Numbered from the stretch's first letter, positions 1-7,247 are shown. The stretch is DNA of 8,540 bases from Leptospira ellisii (GCF_002811955.1 NZ_NPEF01000170.1:1-8540); one strand, 5' to 3'. Made by a program: numbers and translations. The notes: generated by a model not told the origin, from the letters alone.

Positions 1-514
1 TCCGTAAACGGCTTATAACTCGCAGAATTCGAAGCCGATTACGATCCTGAACCAGGCTGAAATTCGCCTTACGCGCGAAAACCTTCGCGACGGATAGAAA
101 AAAAGACCGATCTCTATGATATAATTCTAATGAATGATAAGCGAATGGGATCCTTAAAACGAAGGCTACGATACCCGCTCGAATGATCCCCTGCGGATCG
201 TAACCGATAAGAAAATCCGATCGTTTGCAAAGTCCGAAAAACCGGATCAGAATATACGATCCGAGAAGTAATTCCTGTAGAAAAGCGGGAAGACGAGAAA
301 TCCATCGAGCCGCGAAGGACGGATATTTATACTGAATCACGTCGACGTTCGGGTGATTTAATTCGGGATTTTTCAATCCTATCTTTTCCAACGTGGGATC
401 CAATTGAACCAGCAGTTTGATCTGATTCCCCTTCGAAGCCAAGAATTTTACCGTTTCCATAACCGGCGTGGAAATGGCGACCCACGGATGGGCGGTGATC
501 AAACAAAAATTCAT
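1..514 (-). CDS. GT4-like glycosyltransferase, N-terminal part (runs off left edge)
   Basis: The frame opens at an ATG overlapping the methyltransferase stop by four bases (ATGA) and stays open for 171 codons to the window edge, so the C-terminus is not visible. The start MNFCLITAHPWV, followed by a helix ending ...FLASKGNQIKLLV, is the usual first beta-alpha-beta unit of GT-B glycosyltransferases with a GT4-type N-terminal domain. Further on, a DPQG..RAG stretch (about residues 106-113), PFAYHSLEL (123-131) and LVQDRNR (154-160) match the pattern where such enzymes place the strand before the acceptor-side helix and the domain-hinge region. The donor-binding C-terminal domain with its EX7E motif lies outside the window. 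The expected role is adding one sugar to the lipid-linked repeat unit at the inner face of the membrane. The four-base overlap suggests translational coupling to the methyltransferase. Family call is by fold pattern; donor and acceptor are unknown. Confidence 0.8.
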   Translation of the reverse strand, partial: MNFCLITAHPWVAISTPVMETVKFLASKGNQIKLLVQLDPTLEKIGLKNPELNHPNVDVIQYKYPSFAARWISRLPAFLQELLLGSYILIRFFGLCKRSDFLIGYDPQGIIRAGIVAFVLRIPFAYHSLELYHRDRSFFLSVAKVFARKANFSLVQDRNRLRILRVISRLR

Positions 515-1293
515 GAAATCGGCGAATCGTTTTTCCTAGCGATAAAAACGACGCCCCAAGTTTCCAATCCGGGTTCCTTACCGCTCAACCATTCCTCCGA
601 TCTGAGAGTTTCGAAACCTTTCCGATCTAACAACAATTCAAGTTCAGGATTAAAAAAGTACCGCATCGGATGTTTTTCTCGGATCACCTCCGACGATGAA
701 TCTGAGTTTTGAGGGTGAATCCAGACTTCGTAATTCACTTCTACGATATTTTTTTCGGCGATAAGAGTGGATTCCGCCAATCTGGTTACGCGGATTTTCT
801 CGTTGGATAAACGTTTGATTCTCGTCTCCGGAATCTGGGATAAAACGGCTGGACCGTACCAAACGTCGAAAATAAAAATACCTCCGTTCTTACAATGCAA
901 CGAAGCAGTTTCGAAGGCATTGAGAATATCGATATTCGAAGTCTGATAGGACATTACGTGAAATAGGGAAAGTATCACGTCGAATCGATCCGGAATCCTG
1001 ACCGTACGCACGTCTCCTTCCGCGAATTTCGGAAAATTTTTAAAACCCGTCTCCGCCTTTCTCCGCTCCGCCTCCGCCAACATTTGAGAAGAGACGTCGA
1101 CTCCAGTGATTTCGTAACCTTTTTGCGTCAAAAGCAAGGCGTGTTTTCCAGTCCCGCAACCTAATTCGAGAATGGATTTGGAATCCGGCTTATAAGTCTT
1201 AACTAGGGTATCGACGTATGATACCTCAAGCGCATAGTCTTTGTCCTTATAAAGCAGATCATAATATTCAGAATACTTACCGAATTGAGACAT
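511..1293 (-). CDS. SAM-dependent methyltransferase, sugar-modifying type (left copy)
   Basis: This 260-residue class I methyltransferase is complete. The SAM-binding motif I is ELGCGTGKH (residues 43-51), followed by the acidic residue ending strand 2 in ITGVD (D66), a motif II-like AEGDVRTV (91-98) and the post-motif FDVILSLFHVMSY (104-116). The N-terminal YYDLLYKDKDY and the overall length and motif order resemble the amino-sugar N-methyltransferases of the DesVI/TylM1 type. Since it lies directly downstream of a sugar aminotransferase, N-methylation of a nucleotide-linked amino sugar is the favoured role; O-methylation of a sugar hydroxyl is the alternative. The start is well supported: an AGGA sits seven bases upstream of the ATG and overlaps the stop of the preceding gene, which is nine bases away. 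The 3' end overlaps the GT4-like gene by four bases. An identical copy is at 7248-8030. Confidence 0.9.
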   Translation of the reverse strand: MSQFGKYSEYYDLLYKDKDYALEVSYVDTLVKTYKPDSKSILELGCGTGKHALLLTQKGYEITGVDVSSQMLAEAERRKAETGFKNFPKFAEGDVRTVRIPDRFDVILSLFHVMSYQTSNIDILNAFETASLHCKNGGIFIFDVWYGPAVLSQIPETRIKRLSNEKIRVTRLAESTLIAEKNIVEVNYEVWIHPQNSDSSSEVIREKHPMRYFFNPELELLLDRKGFETLRSEEWLSGKEPGLETWGVVFIARKNDSPIS

Positions 1294-1300
1294 ATAAAAT

Positions 1301-1304
1301 TCCT
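1301..1304 (-). promoter_or_regulatory. Ribosome binding site of the left methyltransferase gene
   Basis: On the minus strand AGGA lies seven bases before the ATG at 1293 and overlaps the TAG stop of the upstream aminotransferase gene. It is the clearest Shine-Dalgarno sequence in the window; most other starts here have only A-rich or weak purine runs. It supports the 260-residue start and suggests termination-reinitiation coupling. The same site recurs in the right arm. Confidence 0.6.
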
Positions 1305-2439
1305 AATCTACGGAAACGAAATCCCGCACTAATCCGCTTATCCGTGAAATCTGATCTTCATTGAGGCTGCTTGAAGAAGGAAGATATAAACCGCGTTCGG
1401 AAATGGAATCCGTAACCGGGTAAACTCCGTCGACATCACAGCCGAATTTTTTCAAACTAGGCTGTTTATGCATTCCGGTGAACAACTTGCGCGAATCAAT
1501 TCCGTTCTTCTTCAGGTGGAGCATCAAACCGTCCCTTTGTTTTTTTCTTTCATCGCCTACAAGAATCGCGTTCATCCAGTGCACGTGTTTAAACTTAGGA
1601 TCCGAATCGTTTTGAAAGACGATTCCCGATTGAGTCTGGAGATTCCGACGATAAAGGACATTATTACGTTTTCTTAATGCAACGTATTCGTCCGCCTTTT
1701 CGACCTGCGCCAGACCGATCGCGGCGTGAAGATTGGACAAACGGTAATTAAAACCGATATCTTCGTGGAGATATTCGCGAGAAACTCCCAAGGGAAAAGA
1801 TAAATTCTTCAGATATCGAAGTCGATCGTAAATATCAGGGTCGTCGGTCAGACACATTCCGCCCTCGCCCGTAGTCAAATTTTTGTTGGCGAAAAAACTA
1901 AAACACGATACGTCGGAAAAGGAACCGGATTTCCTTCCTCCGTATTCCGCACCGTGGGCTTCCGCAGCGTCTTCGATGATCTTAATTTCGTACTCCGATG
2001 CGATTTTTATTATGGGATCCATATCGCACATCAAACCCATGATATGAACCGGTATGACGGCTTTCGTTTTTTTAGTGATCTTTTTACGGAACAAATCCGG
2101 ATCCAAATTCCAGGTATCGGGTTGTACATCTACAAAAACTGGCATCGCACCCGTATAACACACCGCGAACGCGGTTGCGATCATCGTGAACGATGGAATG
2201 ATCACTTCGTCCCCGGGTCCGATTCCGAGAGCCTGAAGCGCCAAATGAATCGCGACCGTACCGTTACAAACCCCCACTCCGTATTTTACTCGGCAATAGG
2301 AAGCGAAAGTATTTTCGAATTCCTGAACGTATTTTCCGGACGAAGAAATCCAGCCGCTTGAAACCGCGTCCGATACGTATTTCAATTCGTTTCCGTTCAA
2401 CAGCGGTTCGCATACGGGAATAAATTCATCTTGTTTCAT
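1303..2439 (-). CDS. DegT/DnrJ/EryC1/StrS aminotransferase, perosamine-synthase-like
   Basis: This PLP-dependent sugar aminotransferase is complete at 378 residues, normal for the family. The N-terminus IPVCEPLLNGNE..YV...GWISS and the stretch GDEVIIPSFTMIA..AV...A.PVFVDV.PDTWN are close to GDP-perosamine synthases (PerA/RfbE group), which transfer an amino group from glutamate to C4 of a GDP-4-keto-6-deoxy sugar. PLP residues visible are D157 and H162 in IIEDAAEAHG and the Schiff-base lysine K186 in FFANKNL. The exact keto-sugar is not proven, since no GDP-mannose dehydratase is in the window. The ATG at 2439 was chosen because the family motif begins right after it and it follows the cupin stop by one base; an in-frame ATG at 2460 would add seven residues and overlap the cupin gene. 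The left repeat boundary falls inside codon 251, so the last 127 residues are duplicated at 6854-7238. Confidence 0.88.
   Translation of the reverse strand: MKQDEFIPVCEPLLNGNELKYVSDAVSSGWISSSGKYVQEFENTFASYCRVKYGVGVCNGTVAIHLALQALGIGPGDEVIIPSFTMIATAFAVCYTGAMPVFVDVQPDTWNLDPDLFRKKITKKTKAVIPVHIMGLMCDMDPIIKIASEYEIKIIEDAAEAHGAEYGGRKSGSFSDVSCFSFFANKNLTTGEGGMCLTDDPDIYDRLRYLKNLSFPLGVSREYLHEDIGFNYRLSNLHAAIGLAQVEKADEYVALRKRNNVLYRRNLQTQSGIVFQNDSDPKFKHVHWMNAILVGDERKKQRDGLMLHLKKNGIDSRKLFTGMHKQPSLKKFGCDVDGVYPVTDSISERGLYLPSSSSLNEDQISRISGLVRDFVSVD
1687..1688. other. Left inner boundary of the inverted repeat (intact side)
   Basis: Reading outward-in, pairing with the right arm is perfect to 1687 and fails at 1688. 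The boundary lies at the third base of codon 251 of the aminotransferase gene (a Glu codon followed by Tyr-Val-Ala-Leu). The gene reads straight across with no frameshift and a normal family sequence on both sides, so this side shows the undisturbed arrangement. Confidence 0.9.
1698..1708 (-). repeat. 11-bp patch shared by both repeat boundaries (left copy)
   Basis: On the minus strand this reads GCAGGTCGAAA, 10 bases beyond the end of the perfect repeat. The same 11 bases on the plus strand occur 8 bases beyond the right boundary (6835-6845). Here it is coding for part of the aminotransferase (Gln-Val-Glu region). The two-base difference in spacing means it is not a simple continuation of the repeat. 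It may be microhomology near the exchange point, or coincidence. Confidence 0.55.
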
Positions 2440-2440
2440 G

Positions 2441-2836
2441 TTAGAATCTGGTCTTATCATTTTCGCCGGCGTAAGGCCCTTGTTTCACTTCGATCATTTC
2501 CGTCTCTTCCAGCATCTCGAAACCGTGACCGCCTCCGGCAAGGAGAATAACGTCCCCCGTCAATAGGATCCTACTTTCCAAAAATCGTCGATCCTCGTCG
2601 AAGAAATTAACCTTCACCTTTCCCTTGCGAATAAACAAAACCTCGTGCGTATATTCCACGCTTCTCGGGACCGGATTATGATGATGAGGTTGAATGTTAT
2701 ATCCGGCGGGTCGTTTCATATAGGCAAGCTGTTGAGACAACTCGTTCGGCGTGAAAAATTCTATTCCATCCTTCGAAAATTCGTTCCTGATTATGATCGA
2801 ATACAACTTTCCGTTATGATCAATTTGTTCTATCAT
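2441..2836 (-). CDS. Small cupin-domain protein of polysaccharide clusters
   Basis: The 131-residue protein is a single cupin barrel. Cupin motif 1 is seen as the triple histidine in QPHHHNP (H51-H53) with E65 in HEVLF followed by IRKGKV; motif 2 is GDVILLAGGGHGF with H104. These His/Glu residues are the usual metal ligands. The C-terminal IEVKQGPYAGENDKTRF is a conserved-looking tail I associate with unnamed cupins in surface-polysaccharide loci, but I cannot assign a reaction. It differs from the FdtA/QdtA ketoisomerases and from RmlC epimerases, whose signature regions are not seen. Its start overlaps the GT2 stop by four bases (ATGA) and its stop is one base from the next aminotransferase start, so it is tightly coupled in the operon. 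A role in sugar-nucleotide isomerisation, or as a sensor or accessory protein, is a guess from position only. Confidence 0.85.
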   Translation of the reverse strand: MIEQIDHNGKLYSIIIRNEFSKDGIEFFTPNELSQQLAYMKRPAGYNIQPHHHNPVPRSVEYTHEVLFIRKGKVKVNFFDEDRRFLESRILLTGDVILLAGGGHGFEMLEETEMIEVKQGPYAGENDKTRF

Positions 2837-3804
2837 ATCTCGTCAAACCAACTCGCTTCGAAGACCAATTTCCTGAATTTCGGATTCGTATGAAGTTTAA
2901 AGAAGTAGGTATATTGGGCCAGATTGAAATGCAGCATAAAATAAAAACCCAAACGAGGCTCCGAAAACTTATCCTTAAAATAAAACCTCAATAATCCCTT
3001 CGCATTTCGAATTGTGTTTTTGGATATCTGAAAAAAGTATCTAACGATCTCTGATTTACTACTCCGATCCGCGACGATTAAGTTATACATCTCACATCTT
3101 CCATTATTGACGAATCTTCTTCGGATATCGGCCACCGTCGCATTCTTAGAAATTATTTGACAATGCTCCATCAAAGCGCCCGGAGCCCAACCTATTTTAT
3201 ATCCTTTTTTGTGCAACTTTTTGCACAAGCCGGTCTCGCCGTCTCCGACCAGCCAATCTCCGATTTGATCCGGATTAAAACCGCCGACTTCCTTTAGAAT
3301 TTTCTTTCGAATGTGAAAATTTCCTCCGTTGATGAATAAATTTTCCTTTACGAACTTCTTATCGCCGTAAGTCAACTTGCCTAACAAGAATTCGTAGGCG
3401 CGAACCCAATCCGGCGGAGTCGTATCCCAGCGGATGACAATCGGTCCACCAACGGCGACGGGACTCTCCGAAGAATCGAAAATTTCATCGACAGCCGCAA
3501 GCCAACCCCGGTCCAAGATCGCGTCGTCGTCCGTATAAGAAAGAATTCCGTACCGCGCATTTTTATATCCGCAATGTCTGGCGTGCACCAATCCCGGAGT
3601 CGGCTCATAAAAGTAACGAACGAGATCGGAATATCGCGATACGAATTCTTGCGCGACTTTTCGGGTTTCATCGACGGAAGCGTTGTCTATGATTAAGATT
3701 TCATAATTCTCTTTCGGAAAATCCTGATCGATCAAGGACCCAATGCATTCTGCCAATTGTCCGGCCCTATTATAGGTCGGAATTATTATCGATATCTTAT
3801 TCAT
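2833..3804 (-). CDS. Family 2 glycosyltransferase (GT-A)
   Basis: The 323-residue protein has a complete GT-A domain at its N-terminus. It starts with [14 protein letters not shown], has the nucleotide-binding [10 protein letters not shown] (38-47), the metal-binding DXD-type motif YTDDD (90-94), and [11 protein letters not shown] (187-197), which fits the catalytic-base region of inverting GT2 enzymes. H214 in LMEHCQ is a typical downstream conserved histidine. The C-terminal third is basic and aromatic (several Phe/Tyr/Lys runs), plausibly for peripheral membrane contact; no clear transmembrane helix is seen. The role is transfer of a sugar from a nucleotide donor to the growing lipid-linked repeat unit in the cytoplasm; the specificity is unknown. 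It overlaps the upstream aminotransferase stop by eight bases and the downstream cupin start by four, so it is part of one translationally linked block. The ATG lacks a good Shine-Dalgarno sequence. Confidence 0.92.
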   Translation of the reverse strand: MNKISIIIPTYNRAGQLAECIGSLIDQDFPKENYEILIIDNASVDETRKVAQEFVSRYSDLVRYFYEPTPGLVHARHCGYKNARYGILSYTDDDAILDRGWLAAVDEIFDSSESPVAVGGPIVIRWDTTPPDWVRAYEFLLGKLTYGDKKFVKENLFINGGNFHIRKKILKEVGGFNPDQIGDWLVGDGETGLCKKLHKKGYKIGWAPGALMEHCQIISKNATVADIRRRFVNNGRCEMYNLIVADRSSKSEIVRYFFQISKNTIRNAKGLLRFYFKDKFSEPRLGFYFMLHFNLAQYTYFFKLHTNPKFRKLVFEASWFDEI

Positions 3805-4894
3805 GTATAAAATTTTTGATCGAGCTCACTACGGCTTCGATTTGTTGATCGGACAACTCGGGAAACATAGGAAGGGAAATGCAGGTGGCCGTGTCGACCG
3901 TTGAAACCGGATATTGATCGACCGAGTCGAATACTTTCATTTCCGGCAAAATTCTCGGATAATGGATCGCCGCTTCGATTTCCCGCCGTTTGAGAGCATC
4001 CAGAAGCGCGCCTCTATTTTCCATTTTAATAACGTATAAATGAAACACGTGACTACATCCGGTGCGCTCGCGAGGAAGCGCAACGTCGACGTTTCGTTCC
4101 GAAAAAAGCGAATTGTATTTCTCCGCGTTTCTTTTTCTCAACTCCGTCCATCCGTTGAGATACCTTAACTTTACGGAAAGAATGGCGGCTTGAATTCCAT
4201 CCAGCCTGCTGTTCCTTCCGATGATACGATGATCGTGTTTGCTTATTTGACCGTGATTCGCGATCATCCGTACAGTTTTAGCCAAGTCGGGATCGTTAGT
4301 CACTACTGCGCCGGCGTCGCCGTAGGCACCCAAATTCTTACCCGGAAAAAAACTGAAGGAAGCGGCGTCTCCGATCGTCCCGACTTTCTTTCCTTTATAA
4401 ATCGCGCCGTGCGCTTGCGCACAATCCTCGATCACTTTTATCCCGTTTCTTTTAGCGATTTCAAGGATAGGATCCATATCCGCACACTGACCGTAAAGAT
4501 GTACGGGTATGATGGCCTTCGTGTTTTCCGATATTTTTTCCTCAATTTTTTTCGGATCGATCGTAAACATGTTCGGTTCCGAATCCACAAAAACGGGTTT
4601 TGCACCCACGTTCACGACGGCTTCGGCCGTAGAGATCCAAGTATGCGCCGGAACGATCACTTCGTCCCCTCTTCCGATTCCCGTACCGAGCAGAAGTATT
4701 TCCAAGGAGTCGGTGCCGTTTCCGCAGCTGACGCAGTTTTCAACGCCGATCCACTCGGCGAACTCGGCTTCAAAATTCTGAACGAATTTTCCGCCGATAA
4801 AAGCGGACGAAGAGATTACGGCTCCGATCGCTTGATTTATCTCGTCCTTAATCGAATTATATTGCGCGTTAAGATCTACAAAAGGGATTTTCAT
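3797..4894 (-). CDS. DegT/DnrJ/EryC1/StrS aminotransferase for a nucleotide-linked keto-sugar
   Basis: This PLP-dependent transaminase has 365 residues from the ATG at 4894. The opening [19 protein letters not shown] is the classic N-terminus of the group containing FdtB, QdtB and WbpE-type enzymes that aminate C3 of dTDP- or UDP-linked 3-keto sugars. It has [13 protein letters not shown] (77-89), D157 and H162 in [10 protein letters not shown], and the Schiff-base lysine K186 in [21 protein letters not shown] lies 13 bases upstream of the ATG. The longer frame from a TTG at 4945 adds 17 residues not typical of the family and was not used. It differs from the aminotransferase at 2439-1303, so the cluster has two transaminases, probably for two amino sugars or two carbon positions. 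No ketoisomerase or dehydratase partner is visible here. Its stop overlaps the next GT2 start by eight bases. Confidence 0.9.
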   Translation of the reverse strand: MKIPFVDLNAQYNSIKDEINQAIGAVISSSAFIGGKFVQNFEAEFAEWIGVENCVSCGNGTDSLEILLLGTGIGRGDEVIVPAHTWISTAEAVVNVGAKPVFVDSEPNMFTIDPKKIEEKISENTKAIIPVHLYGQCADMDPILEIAKRNGIKVIEDCAQAHGAIYKGKKVGTIGDAASFSFFPGKNLGAYGDAGAVVTNDPDLAKTVRMIANHGQISKHDHRIIGRNSRLDGIQAAILSVKLRYLNGWTELRKRNAEKYNSLFSERNVDVALPRERTGCSHVFHLYVIKMENRGALLDALKRREIEAAIHYPRILPEMKVFDSVDQYPVSTVDTATCISLPMFPELSDQQIEAVVSSIKNFIHE

Positions 4895-4965
4895 ATTCAA
4901 TAATTTACCTTCGTTTTTCTGAAGTCCTGAAAATAAGCCGAACAAATATTACCCGTGAATAAAAT

Positions 4966-4998
4966 AAAACGATCGAAACGTCACCTTCCGATCGTTTT
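4966..4998 (-). terminator. Possible weak intrinsic terminator or attenuator inside the operon
   Basis: A perfect 10-bp stem, AAAACGATCG (4966-4975) against CGATCGTTTT (4989-4998), encloses a 13-base loop. In the minus-strand transcript the 3' stem half ends in four U residues and is followed by AUUUUAUUC, giving a U-rich tail. The stem spans the end of the GT2 gene, whose TGA (4983-4981) lies in the loop. It is the only strong dyad I see in the longest gap of the leftward block (86 bases). The stem is AU-rich at its base, so partial readthrough is likely; a role in lowering expression of the downstream genes is inference. Confidence 0.4.
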
Positions 4999-5862
4999 CG
5001 AAATGATCCGGAATAAAACTCCGGAAAACTGAATGGCCATCCCCTTACGCTCGATTCCGAGTTTTCGAAAATTCGAGGAATAGATCCAGATAAACCGGAC
5101 AATCGTATATAATATTTCTCTAAATCGTAAATTCTTGATCGTTCGAGTTCCGATTCGACGGTTTACCCCTTTTAAAACGGCGATCAATTCCCAAAGATGC
5201 GCCTTAAACGAATTGTTCATTTGAGATATTCCGTTCGGATTCTGTCTGTAAAGATACAAAGGTTCGTTTAAAAAAAGCAATTCTCCGACTTCTTCCAACT
5301 TAAAATACAAATCCTGATCAACCGCTCTTCGAAAAGTCGCATCGAAACCGGACGTCAAATCGTAGAATTTTTTTTTAAACGTAACGAAATTGGAGACGGT
5401 TCTATACACAATCGCCGATTCACCTTCCGGTATCGCCGCAACCCAACCGCTTTTCCCGATGATTTTCAATTCGTTATCGCATGCGTAATAATCGCTGTAA
5501 ATCAAAGACGCCGCGGGTTTAGATAAATGTAATGCGAGAACTTTCTCCAGAGCGTTCGGCACCAATGCATCGTCCGCCCCCAATAAACCGCAGATTTCCG
5601 AAGTCGCGGCGAATGCGGCGGAATAAAACGCGGCGGCGGCCCCCATATTCTTTTCGTGATATAAGATTCTAATACGTTTATCGCGCGGAAGCGTCTCTAA
5701 ATATTTTTTTGAATCATCGGTCGAATGATCGTCTACGATGATCAACTCCCAGTCCTTTATGGATTGTTTTTTAACGCTTTCAACGAGTTGCTTTAAATAA
5801 GGTCCGTTGTTGTAATTAGCCACCAAAACGGAAAAGGAAGGTTTGGATTTCTGTATTTTCAT
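4981..5862 (-). CDS. Family 2 glycosyltransferase (GT-A)
   Basis: The 293-residue protein has a complete GT-A domain: FSVLVANYNNGPYL (10-23), the nucleotide-binding VDDHSTDDS (43-51), GADD as the metal-binding motif (95-98), and VDQDLYFKL (181-189) as the acceptor-side acidic motif. After about residue 240 comes a basic and hydrophobic tail (FREILYTIVRFIWIYSS, about 247-263) that could anchor the enzyme to the membrane surface. It is expected to extend the lipid-linked oligosaccharide from a nucleotide-sugar donor; the sugar is unknown. It starts at an ATG with only an A-rich leader and no convincing Shine-Dalgarno sequence. It is 73 bases downstream of the truncated gene at 6853-5936 and is followed by an 86-base gap with a terminator-like hairpin, so it may be less tightly coupled than the genes to its left. 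Confidence 0.92.
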   Translation of the reverse strand: MKIQKSKPSFSVLVANYNNGPYLKQLVESVKKQSIKDWELIIVDDHSTDDSKKYLETLPRDKRIRILYHEKNMGAAAAFYSAAFAATSEICGLLGADDALVPNALEKVLALHLSKPAASLIYSDYYACDNELKIIGKSGWVAAIPEGESAIVYRTVSNFVTFKKKFYDLTSGFDATFRRAVDQDLYFKLEEVGELLFLNEPLYLYRQNPNGISQMNNSFKAHLWELIAVLKGVNRRIGTRTIKNLRFREILYTIVRFIWIYSSNFRKLGIERKGMAIQFSGVLFRIISKTIGR

Positions 5863-5935
5863 TATAGATTTTAACGATAGACGACGATCATCGGCTTAAA
5901 CGAGATCCGGATGGAGCTGAAAAATTTCGACGTTC

Positions 5936-6853
5936 CTAATTCAGCAGAGAATACAATCCGTCCGTCGCCTCACTTTCGGAATCGACGAGCGTTTCCTTTT
6001 GAAATCGATCGGACTTCCGATTCACATGGGATAAAATCTCCTCTTTGGACTGAACAAGGGAATAATTTTCCCTATCCTTTCCATATGCGTCGACGGCCAA
6101 AGAATCCATTACGAGATTGTGAATTCCGAAATACCCGGCTTCGACGCAGACTACGGAATAAAATGTCAGATGGTAGTCCATTTTCGGAAGAATCGAATAC
6201 AATTCCCGTTCGGACGCGTTTTTCCATTCGATTTTTTCGGGTTTGGAATCTAAGAATTCCATACACTCGGCGGTTTCTTTATAACGCGGATGAAGTCGGA
6301 TATGCCACTTCGTATTAACATCGGACTCTTCGATCGCGTTTCTTAAAAAGTTCGGAATTCCCTTTCCCTGCAGAGTGACCAATACGTTGACGAAGGTCGG
6401 ATTGATCGCGGCGTTTCTATCGCGAATATCTTTCTCCGTAAGATATCCCTTTTGATTCAAATAAGCCCATGGATTGCCGATCACTTTTATATCGGCGAAT
6501 TCCTTTACGCCGAGCGATTCGAGAAACTCCCTTGAAGGCTCGTCCCAAAGCCAAAAATTTTTCGGAATCCAGCATCGGCCGTTTAAGGGGATATAGGAAA
6601 GAAATTCGTAAGCCCAATGTTCTTTGACCCTGCCGTGCTGAAGTTCCACGACGGGAATATTCAAATCGTTACAAGCCTTTATGATCAGTAAATTCTCGAT
6701 ATCGTAAAAACAATATAAGAACGCCGCTTGAGGGGAAAGGAGAGAAAGAATTTTCTTATATCTTTCTAATTTTCTTCCGGAATCGATCACCAAAGTTTCC
6801 AATTCTCCGATTCCGTCCTCGATATTTACGCCGAGCAGGTCGAAATGTACCGC
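5936..6853 (-). pseudogene. GT-B-like surface-carbohydrate biosynthesis protein, 5' end lost at the repeat junction
   Basis: The frame is open from the repeat junction at 6853 to a TAG at 5936, giving 305 residues of unique sequence. A TTG at 6802 would give 288 residues, but 17 codons upstream of it are also open and protein-like (AVHFDLLGVNIEDGIGE), with no ATG; past the junction the frame enters antisense aminotransferase sequence and meets a TAA. The natural start and N-terminal region are therefore probably missing. From the TTG, visible motifs are VELQHG (52-57), VIGNPW (107-112), WHIRLHPR (166-173) and TFYSVVCVEAGYFGI (213-227), the pattern of GT-B folds in capsule and polyol-phosphate polymerase-like proteins. 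It may be a glycosyltransferase or polymer-modifying transferase. Probably non-functional here unless the missing part is dispensable. If the right junction is an artefact, the real gene is simply longer. Confidence 0.75.
6835..6845 (+). repeat. 11-bp patch shared by both repeat boundaries (right copy)
   Basis: The plus strand reads GCAGGTCGAAA, ending 8 bases before the right arm begins. The same bases on the minus strand at 1698-1708 lie 10 bases from the left boundary. Here it overlaps the truncated GT-B-like gene on the other strand, so the match cannot be explained by shared gene function. Confidence 0.55.
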
Positions 6854-6854
6854 A
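6853..6854. other. Right inner junction of the inverted repeat (gene-breaking side)
   Basis: To the right, sequence is the duplicated aminotransferase 3' part; to the left, it is the interior of a GT-B-like gene on the opposite strand. Both genes lose their 5' portion at this one point. No insertion sequence, transposase, target duplication or recombinase site is visible at the join, which is direct apart from the 11-bp shared patch nearby. Confidence 0.85.
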
Positions 6855-7238
6855 TACGTTGCATTAAGAAAACGTAATAATGTCCTTTATCGTCGGAATC
6901 TCCAGACTCAATCGGGAATCGTCTTTCAAAACGATTCGGATCCTAAGTTTAAACACGTGCACTGGATGAACGCGATTCTTGTAGGCGATGAAAGAAAAAA
7001 ACAAAGGGACGGTTTGATGCTCCACCTGAAGAAGAACGGAATTGATTCGCGCAAGTTGTTCACCGGAATGCATAAACAGCCTAGTTTGAAAAAATTCGGC
7101 TGTGATGTCGACGGAGTTTACCCGGTTACGGATTCCATTTCCGAACGCGGTTTATATCTTCCTTCTTCAAGCAGCCTCAATGAAGATCAGATTTCACGGA
7201 TAAGCGGATTAGTGCGGGATTTCGTTTCCGTAGATTAG
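6854..7238 (+). pseudogene. C-terminal remnant of the perosamine-synthase-like aminotransferase
   Basis: This is an exact copy of the last 127 codons plus stop of the gene at 1303-2439, starting at the Tyr of YVALRKRNN. It lacks the N-terminal substrate and PLP-binding region, including the D157, H162 and K186 equivalents, so it cannot be an active transaminase. The first in-frame start-like codon is a GTG at 6957, a Val codon in the intact gene with no ribosome binding site, so I do not believe it is a real start. The upstream bases come from the antisense of an unrelated gene. The remnant still carries the AGGA that serves the following methyltransferase. Confidence 0.9.
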
Positions 7239-7240
7239 GA
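7237..7240 (+). promoter_or_regulatory. Ribosome binding site of the right methyltransferase gene
   Basis: AGGA seven bases before the ATG at 7248, overlapping the TAG stop of the aminotransferase remnant. It is the mirror of 1301-1304. It means the right methyltransferase could be translated if any transcript reaches it. Confidence 0.6.
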
Positions 7241-7247
7241 ATTTTAT

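Larger units (their letters stand above)
1..1687. repeat. Left arm of a 1,687-bp perfect inverted repeat
   Basis: This segment is the reverse complement of 6854-8540, so position x pairs with 8541-x. Blocks compared base by base (1-60, 301-420 and the inner boundary) are identical, and the methyltransferase and several overlapping frames translate identically in both arms, leaving little room for substitutions. Identity ends inward at 1687/6854: the next pair (1688/6853) mismatches, two chance matches follow, and similarity is then lost. The arm carries the start of a GT4-like gene, a whole methyltransferase gene and the 3' third of an aminotransferase gene. It has no inverted-repeat tips, transposase or target-site signature of an insertion sequence. 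The outer limit is the window edge, so the full repeat length is unknown. Because every gene continues undisturbed across this inner boundary, this arm looks like the original copy. Confidence 0.97.

Noticed and set aside
1468..1677. 69-codon open frame opposite the aminotransferase 3' part, mirrored at 6864-7073
   Set aside because: It exists twice only because it lies in the repeat, and it is antisense to coding sequence with no supporting motif.
2441..2836. Cupin as FdtA/QdtA dTDP-keto-sugar isomerase
   Set aside because: The tempting context (cupin beside sugar aminotransferases) is not matched by the sequence: the FdtA-type N-terminal and histidine-motif pattern is absent, and the HHH...HEVLF and GGHGF motifs fit a different cupin group.
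4190..4903. Plus-strand open frame of 237 codons opposite the aminotransferase
   Set aside because: It is antisense to a clear DegT-family gene, has no recognisable domain and is Arg/His/Phe-rich as expected for a reverse-frame shadow.
4895..4945. Longer aminotransferase start at a TTG (4945)
   Set aside because: The extra 17 residues do not fit the family, while the ATG at 4894 begins the canonical [12 protein letters not shown] motif and has a GAAGG upstream.
6800..6802. TTG at 6802 as a genuine start of the GT-B-like protein
   Set aside because: The 17 codons upstream to the junction are open and protein-like, there is no Shine-Dalgarno sequence, and the junction explains the lack of a proper start.
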